A stretch of 64,000 nt of DNA from CADDYT01 sp035294125 (GTDB taxonomy: Bacteria; Chloroflexota; Ktedonobacteria; Ktedonobacterales; Ktedonobacteraceae): NCBI GenBank assembly GCA_035294125.1, contig DATGLM010000025.1, positions 1 through 64,000 of the forward strand, in the 5' to 3' direction. Positions 23,589 to 32,478 of the stretch are shown here, piece by piece. Made by a program: the position numbers and the translations under genes. Numbering within the stretch: position 1 is the stretch's first letter; every line of letters begins with the position of its first letter. The notes below the pieces were generated by a model. The model ran no database searches, was not told where the DNA came from, and worked only from the letters and a program-made list of their open reading frames with translations.

Positions 23589-24557
23589 TTATGATACTTC
23601 ACTATGCTGGGGGACGTTGCGCTGTTCGCTGGTCGCGCTGGCATAGACGGGGGTGCACCACTCGGCGCGATATTCCTGGCGGCGACCGCGTACTATATCG
23701 AAGTAAAGGCTCTGGATGGCCTCGCCGATGGGACCGATCTTGCCAGTGCCGACGGGACGGTGGTCGACCTCGATGACGGGAGCGATTTGCGCGCCGGTGC
23801 CGCAGAGGAAGATCTCGTCGGCAATATAGAGTTCGGTGCGGTCTACCTGCCGTTCGCGGGTGATGAGACCCAGTTCGCGCCGCGCAAGCTGCATGATGGT
23901 GTTGCGAGTCACGCCGAGCAGGATATTTTCCGTGGGTGAAGGTGTAACAAGCTCGCCGTTGAAGACCAGGAAGATATTCTCGGCGCTGCCCTCGGAGACA
24001 TGCCCATCATGGTTGAGCATGATGGCTTCGTCGAAGCCGTTCTGTATAGCCTCGCTTTTGGCTAAGGCAGAATTGACATATGAGCCGATGATCTTGGCGC
24101 GGGCCGGGATAGCGTTGTCGTCAACGCGTCGCCACGAGGAGACGCCGCAGCGCAGCCCGTGTGTATCCACGTAGTCTCCAACCGGCTCGGAGGTGATAAT
24201 GAAATCATCTCTCAGCCCGTGCAGGCGTACTCCCAGCGTCTCATCGCCCTTATAGGCGACGGGCCGCAGGTAGACATTTTGATGTTGATCATTGCGTCTT
24301 ACCAGTTCGGTGCTGATAGCGATCAGGTCGTCAACACTATAGGGAAGTTTGATTTGCAGGATTTTGCAGGAACGCAGCAGGCGCTCGTAGTGCTCGCGCA
24401 GGCGGAAGAGGTAAATCTGCCGGTGCTCCTCGTTCCAGTAGCCTCGAATGCCTTCGAAGCAGCCAGTACCATAGGCGAAACCGTGCGAGCGAACGGGGAC
24501 GACGCCCTGCCCGGCAGGCACAAATTCGCCATTCATGAAAAGTTCTTTTGCATCCAT
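23589..24557 (-). CDS. ilvE: Branched-chain amino-acid aminotransferase (class IV PLP enzyme)
   Basis: 322 residues from ATG 24557 (MDAKELFMNGEFVPAGQGVV). The open frame reaches to 24665 but adds Arg/Lys-rich non-homologous residues. Signatures: SHGFAYGTGCFEGIRGYW, YLRPVAYKGDETLG, the PLP lysine region ARAKIIGSYVNSALAKSEAI, HVSEGSAENIFLV and DEIFLCGTGAQIAPVIEVD. It interconverts Leu/Ile/Val and their keto acids. There is no good ribosome-binding site right before the ATG; an AAGGAGG lies about 40 bases upstream. Shares strand with arginase upstream. Confidence 0.9.
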   Translation of the reverse strand: MDAKELFMNGEFVPAGQGVVPVRSHGFAYGTGCFEGIRGYWNEEHRQIYLFRLREHYERLLRSCKILQIKLPYSVDDLIAISTELVRRNDQHQNVYLRPVAYKGDETLGVRLHGLRDDFIITSEPVGDYVDTHGLRCGVSSWRRVDDNAIPARAKIIGSYVNSALAKSEAIQNGFDEAIMLNHDGHVSEGSAENIFLVFNGELVTPSPTENILLGVTRNTIMQLARRELGLITRERQVDRTELYIADEIFLCGTGAQIAPVIEVDHRPVGTGKIGPIGEAIQSLYFDIVRGRRQEYRAEWCTPVYASATSEQRNVPQHSEVS

Positions 24558-24678
24558 CTTGTGTGCGGTCGGCAGCGTCTTTGCTGCTTCCCTTTTCCTC
24601 CTTCTGTTGTTTCTCGCCCCCCAATTAGAACGAATGAGGGGCGGGAAAAGGTTTCGGAACGCCATTGCTCCTACAAGA

Positions 24679-25572
24679 TTACAAGATTTTTTTCCCTAGA
24701 GCGGAACGTATCAACTCGACAGCCAGCGAGGCTGTTTCGTTCTTGTGATCGAGCAATGGATTGACTTCGACGACATCCATCGAGATCATCCTGCTCGAAT
24801 CGCAGACGTGCTCCATCACCAGGTGCGCCTCGCGGTAGCTAAGGCCGCCGCGTATGGGTGTGCCGACGCCGGGCGCTTCCTGTGGGTCAAGCGCGTCCAG
24901 GTCGAGGCTCAGATGGATGGGACTGTTATCGCGCCCGGCGATAGCCAGCGCCTCCTGCATCACGCGGTGAATGCCTCGCTCGTCGATCTCTGACATAGTA
25001 AAGACATGGATATGGTGGGTACGCAGCAGTTCCTGTTCGCCGGGGTCGAGGGCGCGGGCACCGACAATGATAATTTTGCTCGCGTCGATCTTGGGTGTCC
25101 AGCCACCGAAATTGACAAGCGGGCTGTAGCCTATACCGGCCAGCGCGGCCAGCACCATGCCATGAATGTTGCCGGAAGGCGTCGTCTCTTCCGTATTGAA
25201 ATCGCCATGCGCGTCAACCCAGAGCACGCTCACGTCTTTATGAACGCGAGCCACGCCGCTGATCGACCCCAGCGCGATGCTGTGATCTCCACCCAGGATG
25301 AGGGGAAATTCACCGGCTTCGAGCGCGGCTGTTACAAGAGCAGACAGCTCCCTGGCTACCTGCAAGATGGGTTCAAGGTATTTGACGCGAGTATTGCCGA
25401 TGGGCTGGCTTTCTGGATCGGGGATAACGACATTGCCAACATCAAGCACTGTATGGCCTATTTGCCGGAGCTGGTCACTGAGACCGGCATAGCGGATTGC
25501 ACTTGGCCCTATGTCAACCCCTCGCCGATCAGCCCCCAGATCCATAGGCGCGCCAATCACGCGAATTTGCAT
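24679..25572 (-). CDS. rocF: Arginase
   Basis: 297 residues from ATG 25572, with AGGAGG 8 bases upstream; the ATG at 25578 is only 2 bases from that site. Manganese ligands are all visible: GGDHSIALGS, WVDAHGDFN and SLDLDALDP, then APGVGTPIRGGLSYREAH and MDVVEVNPLLD. It hydrolyses arginine to ornithine and urea. Agmatinase-type enzymes share the motifs, but length and the NIHGM segment favour arginase. It is followed by ilvE 121 nt downstream. Confidence 0.92.
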   Translation of the reverse strand: MQIRVIGAPMDLGADRRGVDIGPSAIRYAGLSDQLRQIGHTVLDVGNVVIPDPESQPIGNTRVKYLEPILQVARELSALVTAALEAGEFPLILGGDHSIALGSISGVARVHKDVSVLWVDAHGDFNTEETTPSGNIHGMVLAALAGIGYSPLVNFGGWTPKIDASKIIIVGARALDPGEQELLRTHHIHVFTMSEIDERGIHRVMQEALAIAGRDNSPIHLSLDLDALDPQEAPGVGTPIRGGLSYREAHLVMEHVCDSSRMISMDVVEVNPLLDHKNETASLAVELIRSALGKKIL

Positions 25573-25619
25573 ACACATTTCCTCCTGTTCGCCGTTGAAC
25601 AGTTTGATAATCTCTACTC

Positions 25620-25649
25620 ATTATACGTTTTGGACAGGCTCTTTGTCTA
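25620..25649 (-). promoter_or_regulatory. Sigma-70-type promoter of the arginase gene
   Basis: On the minus strand TAGACA (25649-25644), 18-base spacer, TATAAT (25625-25620). This matches 5 of 6 and 6 of 6 consensus bases, about 48 bases upstream of the ATG at 25572. No other gene lies between. Confidence 0.7.
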
Positions 25650-25854
25650 TGGTATCCTGGAAGCCAATATGGTGTACAATTCCAGCCAAAGCAAACGGAA
25701 AGGCGAGGTAGCCTGTGATATCTTCACGTCATGCGACCGTAATCAGTGTAGCAAAACGTTCTTGCCCACCCTTCGGGGAAAGTAGTACAATGCATCTTGC
25801 AAGGAGCATCTTCCTTGTGGTTATCTCCCGTAGCTACAGAAAGCGAGGCCTTTT

Positions 25855-27498
25855 GTGTATCATAAATGGTTCGCCCATACAAAACGCTGGCCGTCCGTGT
25901 TTTTATTTTTTGGTGCGCTACTGCTCGTGCTGGCCGCATGCAGCGGCGGCAATGGGTCGCCCAGTGCGAATGGCTCTTCCACACCGGCGCCCAAACAGGT
26001 ACTGACCTTCCCCAATGTCGGAACGACCGATATTGCTGATCTTGATCCCGCAACGGGGCCGGATGCCAACTCGGCGCTTGTTGTTGGTATGGTTTACAGC
26101 GGTCTGGTCAAGTCCGATGTGAATTTGAATGTCGTTCCTGACCAGGCTACCTGGGATATCTCTGATAACAATACGGTCTACACCTTCCACATAAAACCGG
26201 GCATTACCTTCTCCGATGGTACTCCTGTCACCGCTCAAACCTACGTTTACACGCTGACACGTCAGTTGCTCCCGGCAGTGAACTCGCCGGTTGCCTCGTT
26301 CTTTGAGGCGAATATCGTGGGTGCCGATGCCGTCAGCAGTGGAAAGACAACAACGCTGGCAGGCGTTAAGGCGATTGATGCCCAGACGTTGCAGATAACG
26401 CTCACAAAGCCTACTCCCTACTTTCTCGAGGTACTTACCAACTCGCTCTACTACCCGCTCAACGAGAAGATCATTAATCAGTATGGGCAGACGAAGTGGG
26501 TAGACCATGCCGCCGGGAATGGCATTGGCACCGGTCCCTTTATGATCAAGGAGTGGGACCACAATGTCAAAATGATTCTGGTTCCCAACCCGCACTATTA
26601 TGGTGCGAAAACGCGGTTGAGCGAGGTTGACATGCTCTTCGTGAACGACCCGACCACCGCCTTCAACGCCTACCGTGCGGGCCAGTATTCTTTTGTCTGG
26701 AATCTCGACCCGCAGGATCAACAAACGGCGAAGAACATGCCCGGCTTTATCCGTCATCCCTTGCTGGAGACAGACCTGCTGTTTTTCGACAACACGAAGC
26801 CGCCGTTCAATAATGTCGCGGTGCGCCAGGCCTTTGCCTATGCGACCGATAAGGATACGCTGGCGCACGCGATCTTCAAGGATGCCGTCGTGCCCGCGCC
26901 AACGATTATTCCGCCCGGTATGCCCGGCTACCAGCCAGATTATCCCGGCTTGCCCTATGATAGGACGAAGGCCAGGCAACTGTTGCTCTCCGTATATCCC
27001 GATGTGAGCCAGGTGCCCCCGATTACGTTCTCGTACCCAAGCTCGCAGGTCACGCTGGAAGAGGCCTCTGCCCTCCAACAGATGTGGCAGAACGCGCTGG
27101 GCATCCAGGTCAGGCTCAATGCTGTCGAGTTGACCGCCTACAACCAGGAAACGTCCCATCACCAGATACAGTTTGGCTTTACACAGTGGAGCGCGGACTT
27201 TCCTGACCCCTACGACTGGCTGGCTCTGAACCTGACCACCGGCGCGCCCAATAACAACGGCGACTGGAGCAATGCCCAGTTCGACCAGCTTATCAAGGAA
27301 GCGGAGCAGACTACCGGCGATGCACGTATCGCCCTCTACAATCAGGCAGAGCAAATAGCTATTACCGCTGTTGGCTGGCTGCCACTCGACCACGAAGCGA
27401 TGGCCGCCATCATCCCCTCCTGGGTGCATGGCGTCACGCTTAATAGTAACGGCCTCTACTTCGGTGACTGGTCCGGCGTCTATCTTTCGGCTCATTAA
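25855..27498 (+). CDS. Peptide/nickel-type ABC transporter substrate-binding lipoprotein
   Basis: 547 residues from GTG 25855 with GAGG upstream. The N terminus is a lipoprotein signal (FLFFGALLLVLAACSGG, lipobox Cys), then a Gly/Ser/Pro linker. The body matches solute-binding family 5: TTDIADLDPATGPDANSALV, NTVYTFHIKPGITFSDGTPV, VAVRQAFAYATDKDTL and TQWSADFPDPYDWLALNL. It would capture oligopeptides outside the cell. No permease or ATPase genes are adjacent, so it is an orphan binding protein here. A terminator follows. Confidence 0.92.
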   Translation: MYHKWFAHTKRWPSVFLFFGALLLVLAACSGGNGSPSANGSSTPAPKQVLTFPNVGTTDIADLDPATGPDANSALVVGMVYSGLVKSDVNLNVVPDQATWDISDNNTVYTFHIKPGITFSDGTPVTAQTYVYTLTRQLLPAVNSPVASFFEANIVGADAVSSGKTTTLAGVKAIDAQTLQITLTKPTPYFLEVLTNSLYYPLNEKIINQYGQTKWVDHAAGNGIGTGPFMIKEWDHNVKMILVPNPHYYGAKTRLSEVDMLFVNDPTTAFNAYRAGQYSFVWNLDPQDQQTAKNMPGFIRHPLLETDLLFFDNTKPPFNNVAVRQAFAYATDKDTLAHAIFKDAVVPAPTIIPPGMPGYQPDYPGLPYDRTKARQLLLSVYPDVSQVPPITFSYPSSQVTLEEASALQQMWQNALGIQVRLNAVELTAYNQETSHHQIQFGFTQWSADFPDPYDWLALNLTTGAPNNNGDWSNAQFDQLIKEAEQTTGDARIALYNQAEQIAITAVGWLPLDHEAMAAIIPSWVHGVTLNSNGLYFGDWSGVYLSAH

Positions 27499-27503
27499 CA
27501 GTC

Positions 27504-27532
27504 TTGAAAGCCGTGCGGCCTGATGTTATACT
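27504..27532 (+). promoter_or_regulatory. Strong sigma-70-type promoter just after the binding-protein gene
   Basis: TTGAAA (27504-27509), 17-base spacer, TATACT (27527-27532). Transcription would start near 27539, only a few bases before the intrinsic terminator at 27547-27576, giving a short RNA or an attenuated gdh transcript. Confidence 0.6.
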
Positions 27533-27546
27533 ATAGATGACCACAG

Positions 27547-27576
27547 AAAAGCCCGCCCGTCTTCGGGCGGGCTTTT
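27547..27576 (+). terminator. Intrinsic terminator
   Basis: AAAAGCCCGCCCG (27547-27559), loop TCTT, CGGGCGGGCTTTT (27564-27576). A classic GC-rich stem with a T-tract. It ends the binding-protein transcript, and also lies between a promoter and gdhA. Confidence 0.93.
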
Positions 27577-27699
27577 ATCGCATGTGTGTGTATTGATTGT
27601 GAGAATAACATGGGTTGAAGAAACAGGCGATGATGCCTGTCTACGCAATGTTGCAAAGCGAGCCGCTGACTGGCTCACAACTAAGGAGGTTCTTAAGTT

Positions 27700-28953
27700 A
27701 TGGCTGTCGAAGTTATTAATCCCTACGAAGTGGCGGTCGCCCAGTTTGATGAGGCGGCTGAGCGTCTTGGTCTCTCACAGGCAATGCGGGCTATTTTACG
27801 CAAGCCCAAACGCGAATTGACCGTGAATTTTCCCGTGCGCATGGACAACGGTGACGTTGTGATGTTTACCGGCTACCGTGTCCAGCACAATATCAATCGC
27901 GGACCGGCCAAAGGCGGCGTCCGCTTCAGCCCCGAAGTCTCGCTCGACGAGGTGCGGGCGCTAGCGATGTGGATGACGTGGAAGTGCGCCGTGGTCGGTA
28001 TTCCCTTCGGTGGGGCCAAAGGCGGCGTCATCTGTGACCCTCAAGCGCTCTCACGCGGCGAACTCGAACGGCTCACGCGTCGCTATGCCACCGAAATATC
28101 TGTCCTCATGGGACCTGATAGCGATATTCCCGCCCCCGATATGAACACGAACCCGCAGATCATGGCCTGGATGATGGACACCTTCTCGATGCATCGTGGC
28201 TACTCCGTTCCGGCTGTCGTGACAGGCAAGCCACTGGCGATTGGCGGCAGTGAGGGGCGCCTGGAAGCAACGGCACGTGGCGTGCAGATTATCGCGCGCG
28301 AGGCTATGCTGCACAACGGTATGGTGCCAGATCAGTGCTCGGTCGTCGTGCAGGGTTTCGGCAACGTTGGCAGCATCTCCGCCCGTATGCTGCACGAACT
28401 GGGCTGCAAAGTAATTGGTCTGAGCGATATCAGCGGTGGCATCTACAACCCCAGAGGCATCAATGTGCATCACGCGCTGCGCCACTCGAAGGAGCATGGG
28501 ACGCTGCTCGGCTTCCCGGAGGCCGAAGCCATTACTAACGCGCAACTGCTGGAACTGCCCTGTGATGTGCTCGTGCCAGCCGCGCTGGAAAACCAGTTGA
28601 CACAGAAGAATGCCGGGCGTGTCCAGGCAAAGCTGATTATCGAGGCGGCCAACGGTCCCACGACGCCCGAAGCCGACCGCGTCTTCAACGAACGCGGTAT
28701 CATGGTTGTCCCTGACATTCTTGCCAACGCGGGCGGCGTGACGGTCAGCTACTTTGAGTGGGTGCAGGACCTGCAGCGTTTCTTCTGGGCCGAGAACGAG
28801 ATCAACAACCGGCTGGAATCGATCATGACCCGCTCCTTCCAGGCCGTGCTTGCCAAAGCCGACGAGCAGGAGACGAATCTGCGCATGGGGGCTTATCTCC
28901 TCGCCGTTGCCCGCGTCGCCGAAGCCACCGAACTGCGCGGCGTGTACCCGTAA
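27700..28953 (+). CDS. gdhA: Glutamate dehydrogenase (Glu/Leu/Phe/Val family)
   Basis: 417 residues, hexameric-type length. Substrate-site text PAKGGVRFSPEVSLDEVRAL, the GGAKGGVICDP lysine region and DIPAPDMNTNPQIMAWMMDT with the catalytic Asp; Rossmann part VVVQGFGNVGSISARMLHEL. It links 2-oxoglutarate plus ammonia with glutamate; cofactor choice cannot be fixed by eye. AAGGAGG lies 10 bases before ATG. Leader contains a promoter followed by a terminator. Confidence 0.95.
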   Translation: MAVEVINPYEVAVAQFDEAAERLGLSQAMRAILRKPKRELTVNFPVRMDNGDVVMFTGYRVQHNINRGPAKGGVRFSPEVSLDEVRALAMWMTWKCAVVGIPFGGAKGGVICDPQALSRGELERLTRRYATEISVLMGPDSDIPAPDMNTNPQIMAWMMDTFSMHRGYSVPAVVTGKPLAIGGSEGRLEATARGVQIIAREAMLHNGMVPDQCSVVVQGFGNVGSISARMLHELGCKVIGLSDISGGIYNPRGINVHHALRHSKEHGTLLGFPEAEAITNAQLLELPCDVLVPAALENQLTQKNAGRVQAKLIIEAANGPTTPEADRVFNERGIMVVPDILANAGGVTVSYFEWVQDLQRFFWAENEINNRLESIMTRSFQAVLAKADEQETNLRMGAYLLAVARVAEATELRGVYP

Positions 28954-28991
28954 GTAAAGCAATTCCATTTTCCCAGGTCGACCACCATCTC

Positions 28992-29014
28992 GGGCCAGCC
29001 CTTGCGGCTGGCCC
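28992..29014 (+). terminator. Hairpin after gdhA
   Basis: GGGCCAGCC (28992-29000), loop CTTGC, GGCTGGCCC (29006-29014), then TGTTAT. Compact GC stem 38 bases after the gdhA stop; the T-tract is weak. Confidence 0.6.
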
Positions 29015-29015
29015 T

Positions 29016-29135
29016 GTTATACACGAACGCCCGCGAAGCGAGCGGGCGATGCATGGGTGGTGGCGTGGTCGTATACAGTAGGGCCGACCCTCGCGGGGGC
29101 GCGGTCGGCTACCCCGTCGATTCCACTTCTTGCCG
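29016..29135. repeat. GTAGGG-type intergenic palindromic repeat
   Basis: Contains TATACACGAACGCCCGCG followed by GCGGGCG (a small hairpin) and then CGTATACAGTAGGGCC (29070-29085), which is identical to 51987-52002. After this comes GACCctcgcggggGCGCGGTCGGC, itself imperfectly palindromic. No coding potential in this gdhA-recJ gap. Interpreted as a copy of a dispersed non-coding repeat. Confidence 0.6.
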
Positions 29136-29170
29136 TCGGCCTGAGGGTGGTTGGATAGTGAGTGATATGC

Positions 29171-31093
29171 TTACCCCGCCGCTTCCACATGTAGAATCTT
29201 CAGCCAGATGTCATATTTGCCGTTCTCGTCGGGGTAGGTGTTGGCTTCGAGACGGAAGATGATGTTGACGTGGGTGATGCCGCTGAGGGAGTGCAGTTGC
29301 GTGGCACCGCGTAGGATGGTGCCGACGACGCGCCGGGTATGATTATTGGAGACTCCCAGTCGCAGACGCAGGTTGCGCCTCTCCAAACCGCTTGCCCAAC
29401 TGTCCATGAGGCGCAGACGCTCCATCTTGAAGGTCGGTTCGGGATTGCCTGCCCCGAACGGAGCAAGGGCGCGAATCTTCTGGTAGGTCTCGTAATTGAG
29501 GAGATCGAAGCGCGTGAAGACGAGATCGACCTTCGGGCCAGTCGGGGTCGGTGCACGTTCGACATCGACTGCTATGGCGTCCGCCTCTGTTCCTGCTTCG
29601 GGCGCGTCGACAGGTTCGGATGGGTCGTTGTTGAGAGAATTCTCAACTTCACCGTCAAGCCCGGTTTTGTCTTCCTCCCCTGTGGAGACAGGCGCCTGGG
29701 CGCGCTCAAGGAGGTAGTCGTGAAATTGTGAGACGTGTTCGCTCTGAATGGTGAAACCTGCCGCTTGTTCGTGGCCTCCGTAGCGTTCCAGGTGGTTTTT
29801 ATGGGCCTCGTCGTAGGCGCGCAGGGCTGAAATAATGTTGAAGCCCTTCTGGCTGCGGGCGGAGCCTCGGCTCAGGTGTTTCTCGCGGTCCTCGCTGAGC
29901 ACCAGCACCGGCTTATTGATCTCCTCCGACAGCTTGCCGGCTACCAGGCCAAGAATGCCCTCGTGCCAGTTTTCGCCGCTGACCAGGATGACCTGTTTCT
30001 GGCTTTGTTCCTGTGCCGCGAGGCGCACGGCCCGCATCAACTCCTCGGTCTGCTGCTGCCGCGATTGATTGATTTCCTCCAGTTGCGCGGCAATCTCTCT
30101 GGCGCGAGTCTCGTCATCGGTGGTGAGCAACTCGAAGGCGATACTGGCGTGTTTCATGCGCCCGGCGGCGTTGATGCGTGGCGAGATGCCATAGGCGATA
30201 TCGCGTTCGCGGATGCGCCCCGGTTGCATATTGGCGAACTGCATCAAAGCACGCAAGCCGGGATTCGGGGTGACGGGAGCATTCATCTTTTGCAGCCCCA
30301 GGCGCACCAGCGTATGATTTTCGCCTTTGAGCGCGGCTAGATCGGCAATGGTGCCGACGGCAACGAGATCGAGATAGTCCATCTCCTGCTCGCGAGGAAG
30401 CCCGTACAGGCGCAATAGCGCCTGTACCAGCTTGAAAGCGACGCCGACGCCGCACAAGTAGCGCTCGCCGTAGGTGCAATCCGGTCGCCAGGGATTGACC
30501 ATCGCGTAGGCGACAGGCATCGTCTCTGGGGGCTGGTGATGGTCGGTAATAATGACATCAATGTCCAGCACGCGGGCATACTCGACCTGCTCCACATCCG
30601 AACTGGCGCAGTCCGTGGTGATAATCAGCGTTGTTCCCCTGGCTTTGAGCAGGTCGAGTGCGGGCAGGTTGAGGCCGCAGCCTTCGTAGAGGCGGTGTGG
30701 AATGTAGTAATCCAGGACAGCCTGGGATTGTGTATGCGCAATGAGCGCGCGCAAGGCACGAGTTAGCAGGGACGAGGAGGTGACGCCATCCGCGTCGTAA
30801 TCACCATAGACTGTGATATGTTCTCCGTTTGTCAGCGCCCGCACGATGCGATCCCGCGCCTTCTCCATGTCGATGAGGGCCAGTGGGTCGGGAGTCTGCG
30901 CGTAATCAGCGGCCATGAAGGCATGCATGTCTTCAGCGGTGGTGATGCCGCGATTGCACAGGAGCTGCGCCTGCAATGCCTCGATCCCCGCCTGCTCGTA
31001 GAACTTGAACTGCTCCTGGCTCAGTCGTTCGTATACCTGCCATTGTGAAGGTGATTCCAACTGTGAGTGTGATGATGCGAGAGGTGGTTCCAC
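29171..31093 (-). CDS. recJ: Single-stranded-DNA exonuclease RecJ
   Basis: 640 residues from GTG 31093, with AAAGGA upstream; longer open frame would overlap hemW. DHH phosphoesterase motifs: HITVYGDYDADGVTSSSLLT, TTDCASSDVEQVEYA, ITDHHQPPETMPVAYAMVNP, and the DHHA1 part ERYGGHEQAAGFTIQSEH. RecJ degrades 5' ssDNA ends in recombination and mismatch repair. A Glu/Asp/Pro-rich stretch near residues 500-545 interrupts the C-terminal OB region. It lies 20 nt behind hemW. Confidence 0.92.
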   Translation of the reverse strand: MEPPLASSHSQLESPSQWQVYERLSQEQFKFYEQAGIEALQAQLLCNRGITTAEDMHAFMAADYAQTPDPLALIDMEKARDRIVRALTNGEHITVYGDYDADGVTSSSLLTRALRALIAHTQSQAVLDYYIPHRLYEGCGLNLPALDLLKARGTTLIITTDCASSDVEQVEYARVLDIDVIITDHHQPPETMPVAYAMVNPWRPDCTYGERYLCGVGVAFKLVQALLRLYGLPREQEMDYLDLVAVGTIADLAALKGENHTLVRLGLQKMNAPVTPNPGLRALMQFANMQPGRIRERDIAYGISPRINAAGRMKHASIAFELLTTDDETRAREIAAQLEEINQSRQQQTEELMRAVRLAAQEQSQKQVILVSGENWHEGILGLVAGKLSEEINKPVLVLSEDREKHLSRGSARSQKGFNIISALRAYDEAHKNHLERYGGHEQAAGFTIQSEHVSQFHDYLLERAQAPVSTGEEDKTGLDGEVENSLNNDPSEPVDAPEAGTEADAIAVDVERAPTPTGPKVDLVFTRFDLLNYETYQKIRALAPFGAGNPEPTFKMERLRLMDSWASGLERRNLRLRLGVSNNHTRRVVGTILRGATQLHSLSGITHVNIIFRLEANTYPDENGKYDIWLKILHVEAAG

Positions 31094-31113
31094 AGGCGTA
31101 TCCTTTGTTCTAT

Positions 31114-32361
31114 CTATTCTGGTAGCAGTCGCATGAATACCTCGTTGCCGAGCAGCCGTCCGCGCTTGCTCAGGCGTAGCCATCCTCCCGCGCCCTCCCT
31201 GCTGTCCTCACCCTCTCGTTCCAGTAAGCCTGCCTCCTCAACCTGTTGCAGTCGATTGCCGACAAATTGGGCAAAGGGAATGCCAAAACGCTGCTCGAAG
31301 GTGGGCAGGTGCAGGCCGGGCGCGGTGCGCAGGGCGAGGAAGGCGGTCTCCACCATTTCCTGTTCGCGTCCAACCGTCTCACTGGCCGTTTCGTCTACAG
31401 GCAGCCGCCCCGCTTTGAGCATGCGCACATATTCCTGGGGATCGCGCACGTCTGAGAAGCGATGACCGCCAAAGAAGGAGTAAGCACCGGCTCCCATACC
31501 GAGGTAAGGCAGGTTCTGCCAGTAGGTCAGGTTGTGGCGGCTGGCATGTCCGGGCAATGCCCAGTTCGATATTTCGTAATTCATATAGCCGTGCTTGAGC
31601 AAGAGTTCATCAGCATATTCATACATATCGGCGCAGAGGTCGTCGTCGCCGGGGGTGATGCGGCCCTCCTGCGTCCAGGAGTGAAAAGGTGTGCCTTCCT
31701 CGATAATGAGGGAGTAGAGCGAGAGGTGTTCCGGGCGCAGGGCCACTGCCTGCTCAAGTGTTTCTTGCCAGTGACGCATGGTCTGACCGGGCAGGCCGAA
31801 CATAAAGTCGACATTGATAGAGGTAAAGCACGCAGTGCGAGCGGACTCTACCGCCTGGATAATTTCGGCTGGTGAATGGATGCGGCCCAGTGTCTTGAGT
31901 AGAGCGGCATCGAAGCTTTGTCCTCCCAGGCTGAGACGGTTGATGCCCGCCGCGCGCAAGCCGCGCAACTGTTCGAGGCTCAGTGTGCCGGGATTGGCTT
32001 CAAGGGTGATTTCCGCGTCTTCATCCACAGCGAAGGCGGAGCGACAGGCCGCGAGGATGCGTGTGATCTGTTCCACGCTCAGCAGGCTGGGTGTGCCGCC
32101 GCCGAAAAAGACCGTGCGACTGCGGCGTGGTTCGCCGCCGGGAAGCTGTACCACCTGGCCCATCAGACCAATTTCGCTCACAAGCGCACGCACATAGGGT
32201 TCGCGCAGGGGCAGGATTCCGGCATAGGTATTGAAATCGCAGTAGTAGCAGCGGGTATGGCAGAAAGGAATATGCAGGTAGAGGGAGACGGTCTCCAAAA
32301 GTTCAGATATGGGTGCTTCATTGACTGGTATTTTTGTTGCAAGAGGTACCTTTGCTATCAT
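31114..32361 (-). CDS. hemW: Radical SAM heme chaperone HemW / coproporphyrinogen oxidase-like
   Basis: 415 residues. The radical SAM cluster motif C-x3-C-x2-C appears as PFCHTRCYYCDFNTYAG; then FFGGGTPSLLSVEQI, EITLEANPGTLSLEQLRGLR, INRLSLGGQSFDAALLKTLG, and the HemW-type C-terminal domain (YEISNWALPGHASRHNLTYW). HemW-like proteins carry heme; true HemN oxidases have an extra residue pattern (CxxxCxxCxC) that is missing here. AAGGA precedes ATG. Forms an operon with recJ. Confidence 0.9.
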   Translation of the reverse strand: MIAKVPLATKIPVNEAPISELLETVSLYLHIPFCHTRCYYCDFNTYAGILPLREPYVRALVSEIGLMGQVVQLPGGEPRRSRTVFFGGGTPSLLSVEQITRILAACRSAFAVDEDAEITLEANPGTLSLEQLRGLRAAGINRLSLGGQSFDAALLKTLGRIHSPAEIIQAVESARTACFTSINVDFMFGLPGQTMRHWQETLEQAVALRPEHLSLYSLIIEEGTPFHSWTQEGRITPGDDDLCADMYEYADELLLKHGYMNYEISNWALPGHASRHNLTYWQNLPYLGMGAGAYSFFGGHRFSDVRDPQEYVRMLKAGRLPVDETASETVGREQEMVETAFLALRTAPGLHLPTFEQRFGIPFAQFVGNRLQQVEEAGLLEREGEDSREGAGGWLRLSKRGRLLGNEVFMRLLPE

Positions 32362-32402
32362 AGATAATCCTTAAGAGAAAAGAGACGAGCAAGGAAGAGC
32401 GG

Positions 32403-32458
32403 GAAAGTATTCACGAGCGATAAGCTTTGCGCAAGGCTTATCGCTCGTGAATACTTTC
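32403..32458. terminator. 23-bp-stem hairpin between foldase and hemW
   Basis: GAAAGTATTCACGAGCGATAAGC (32403-32425, first bases quoted in part elsewhere) pairs perfectly with 32436-32458. The loop TTTGCGCAAG is itself palindromic. It lies downstream of the foldase stop (-) and upstream of hemW. Long perfect stem like others in this window. Confidence 0.75.
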
Positions 32459-32478
32459 TGGCTTTCCTCAGAAGTTGT

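Noticed and set aside
25918..27495. 525-residue antisense open frame across the peptide-binding lipoprotein gene
   Set aside because: The sense frame has a full lipoprotein signal and family-5 binding-protein motifs; the antisense protein shows no domain and follows from GC-rich codon use.
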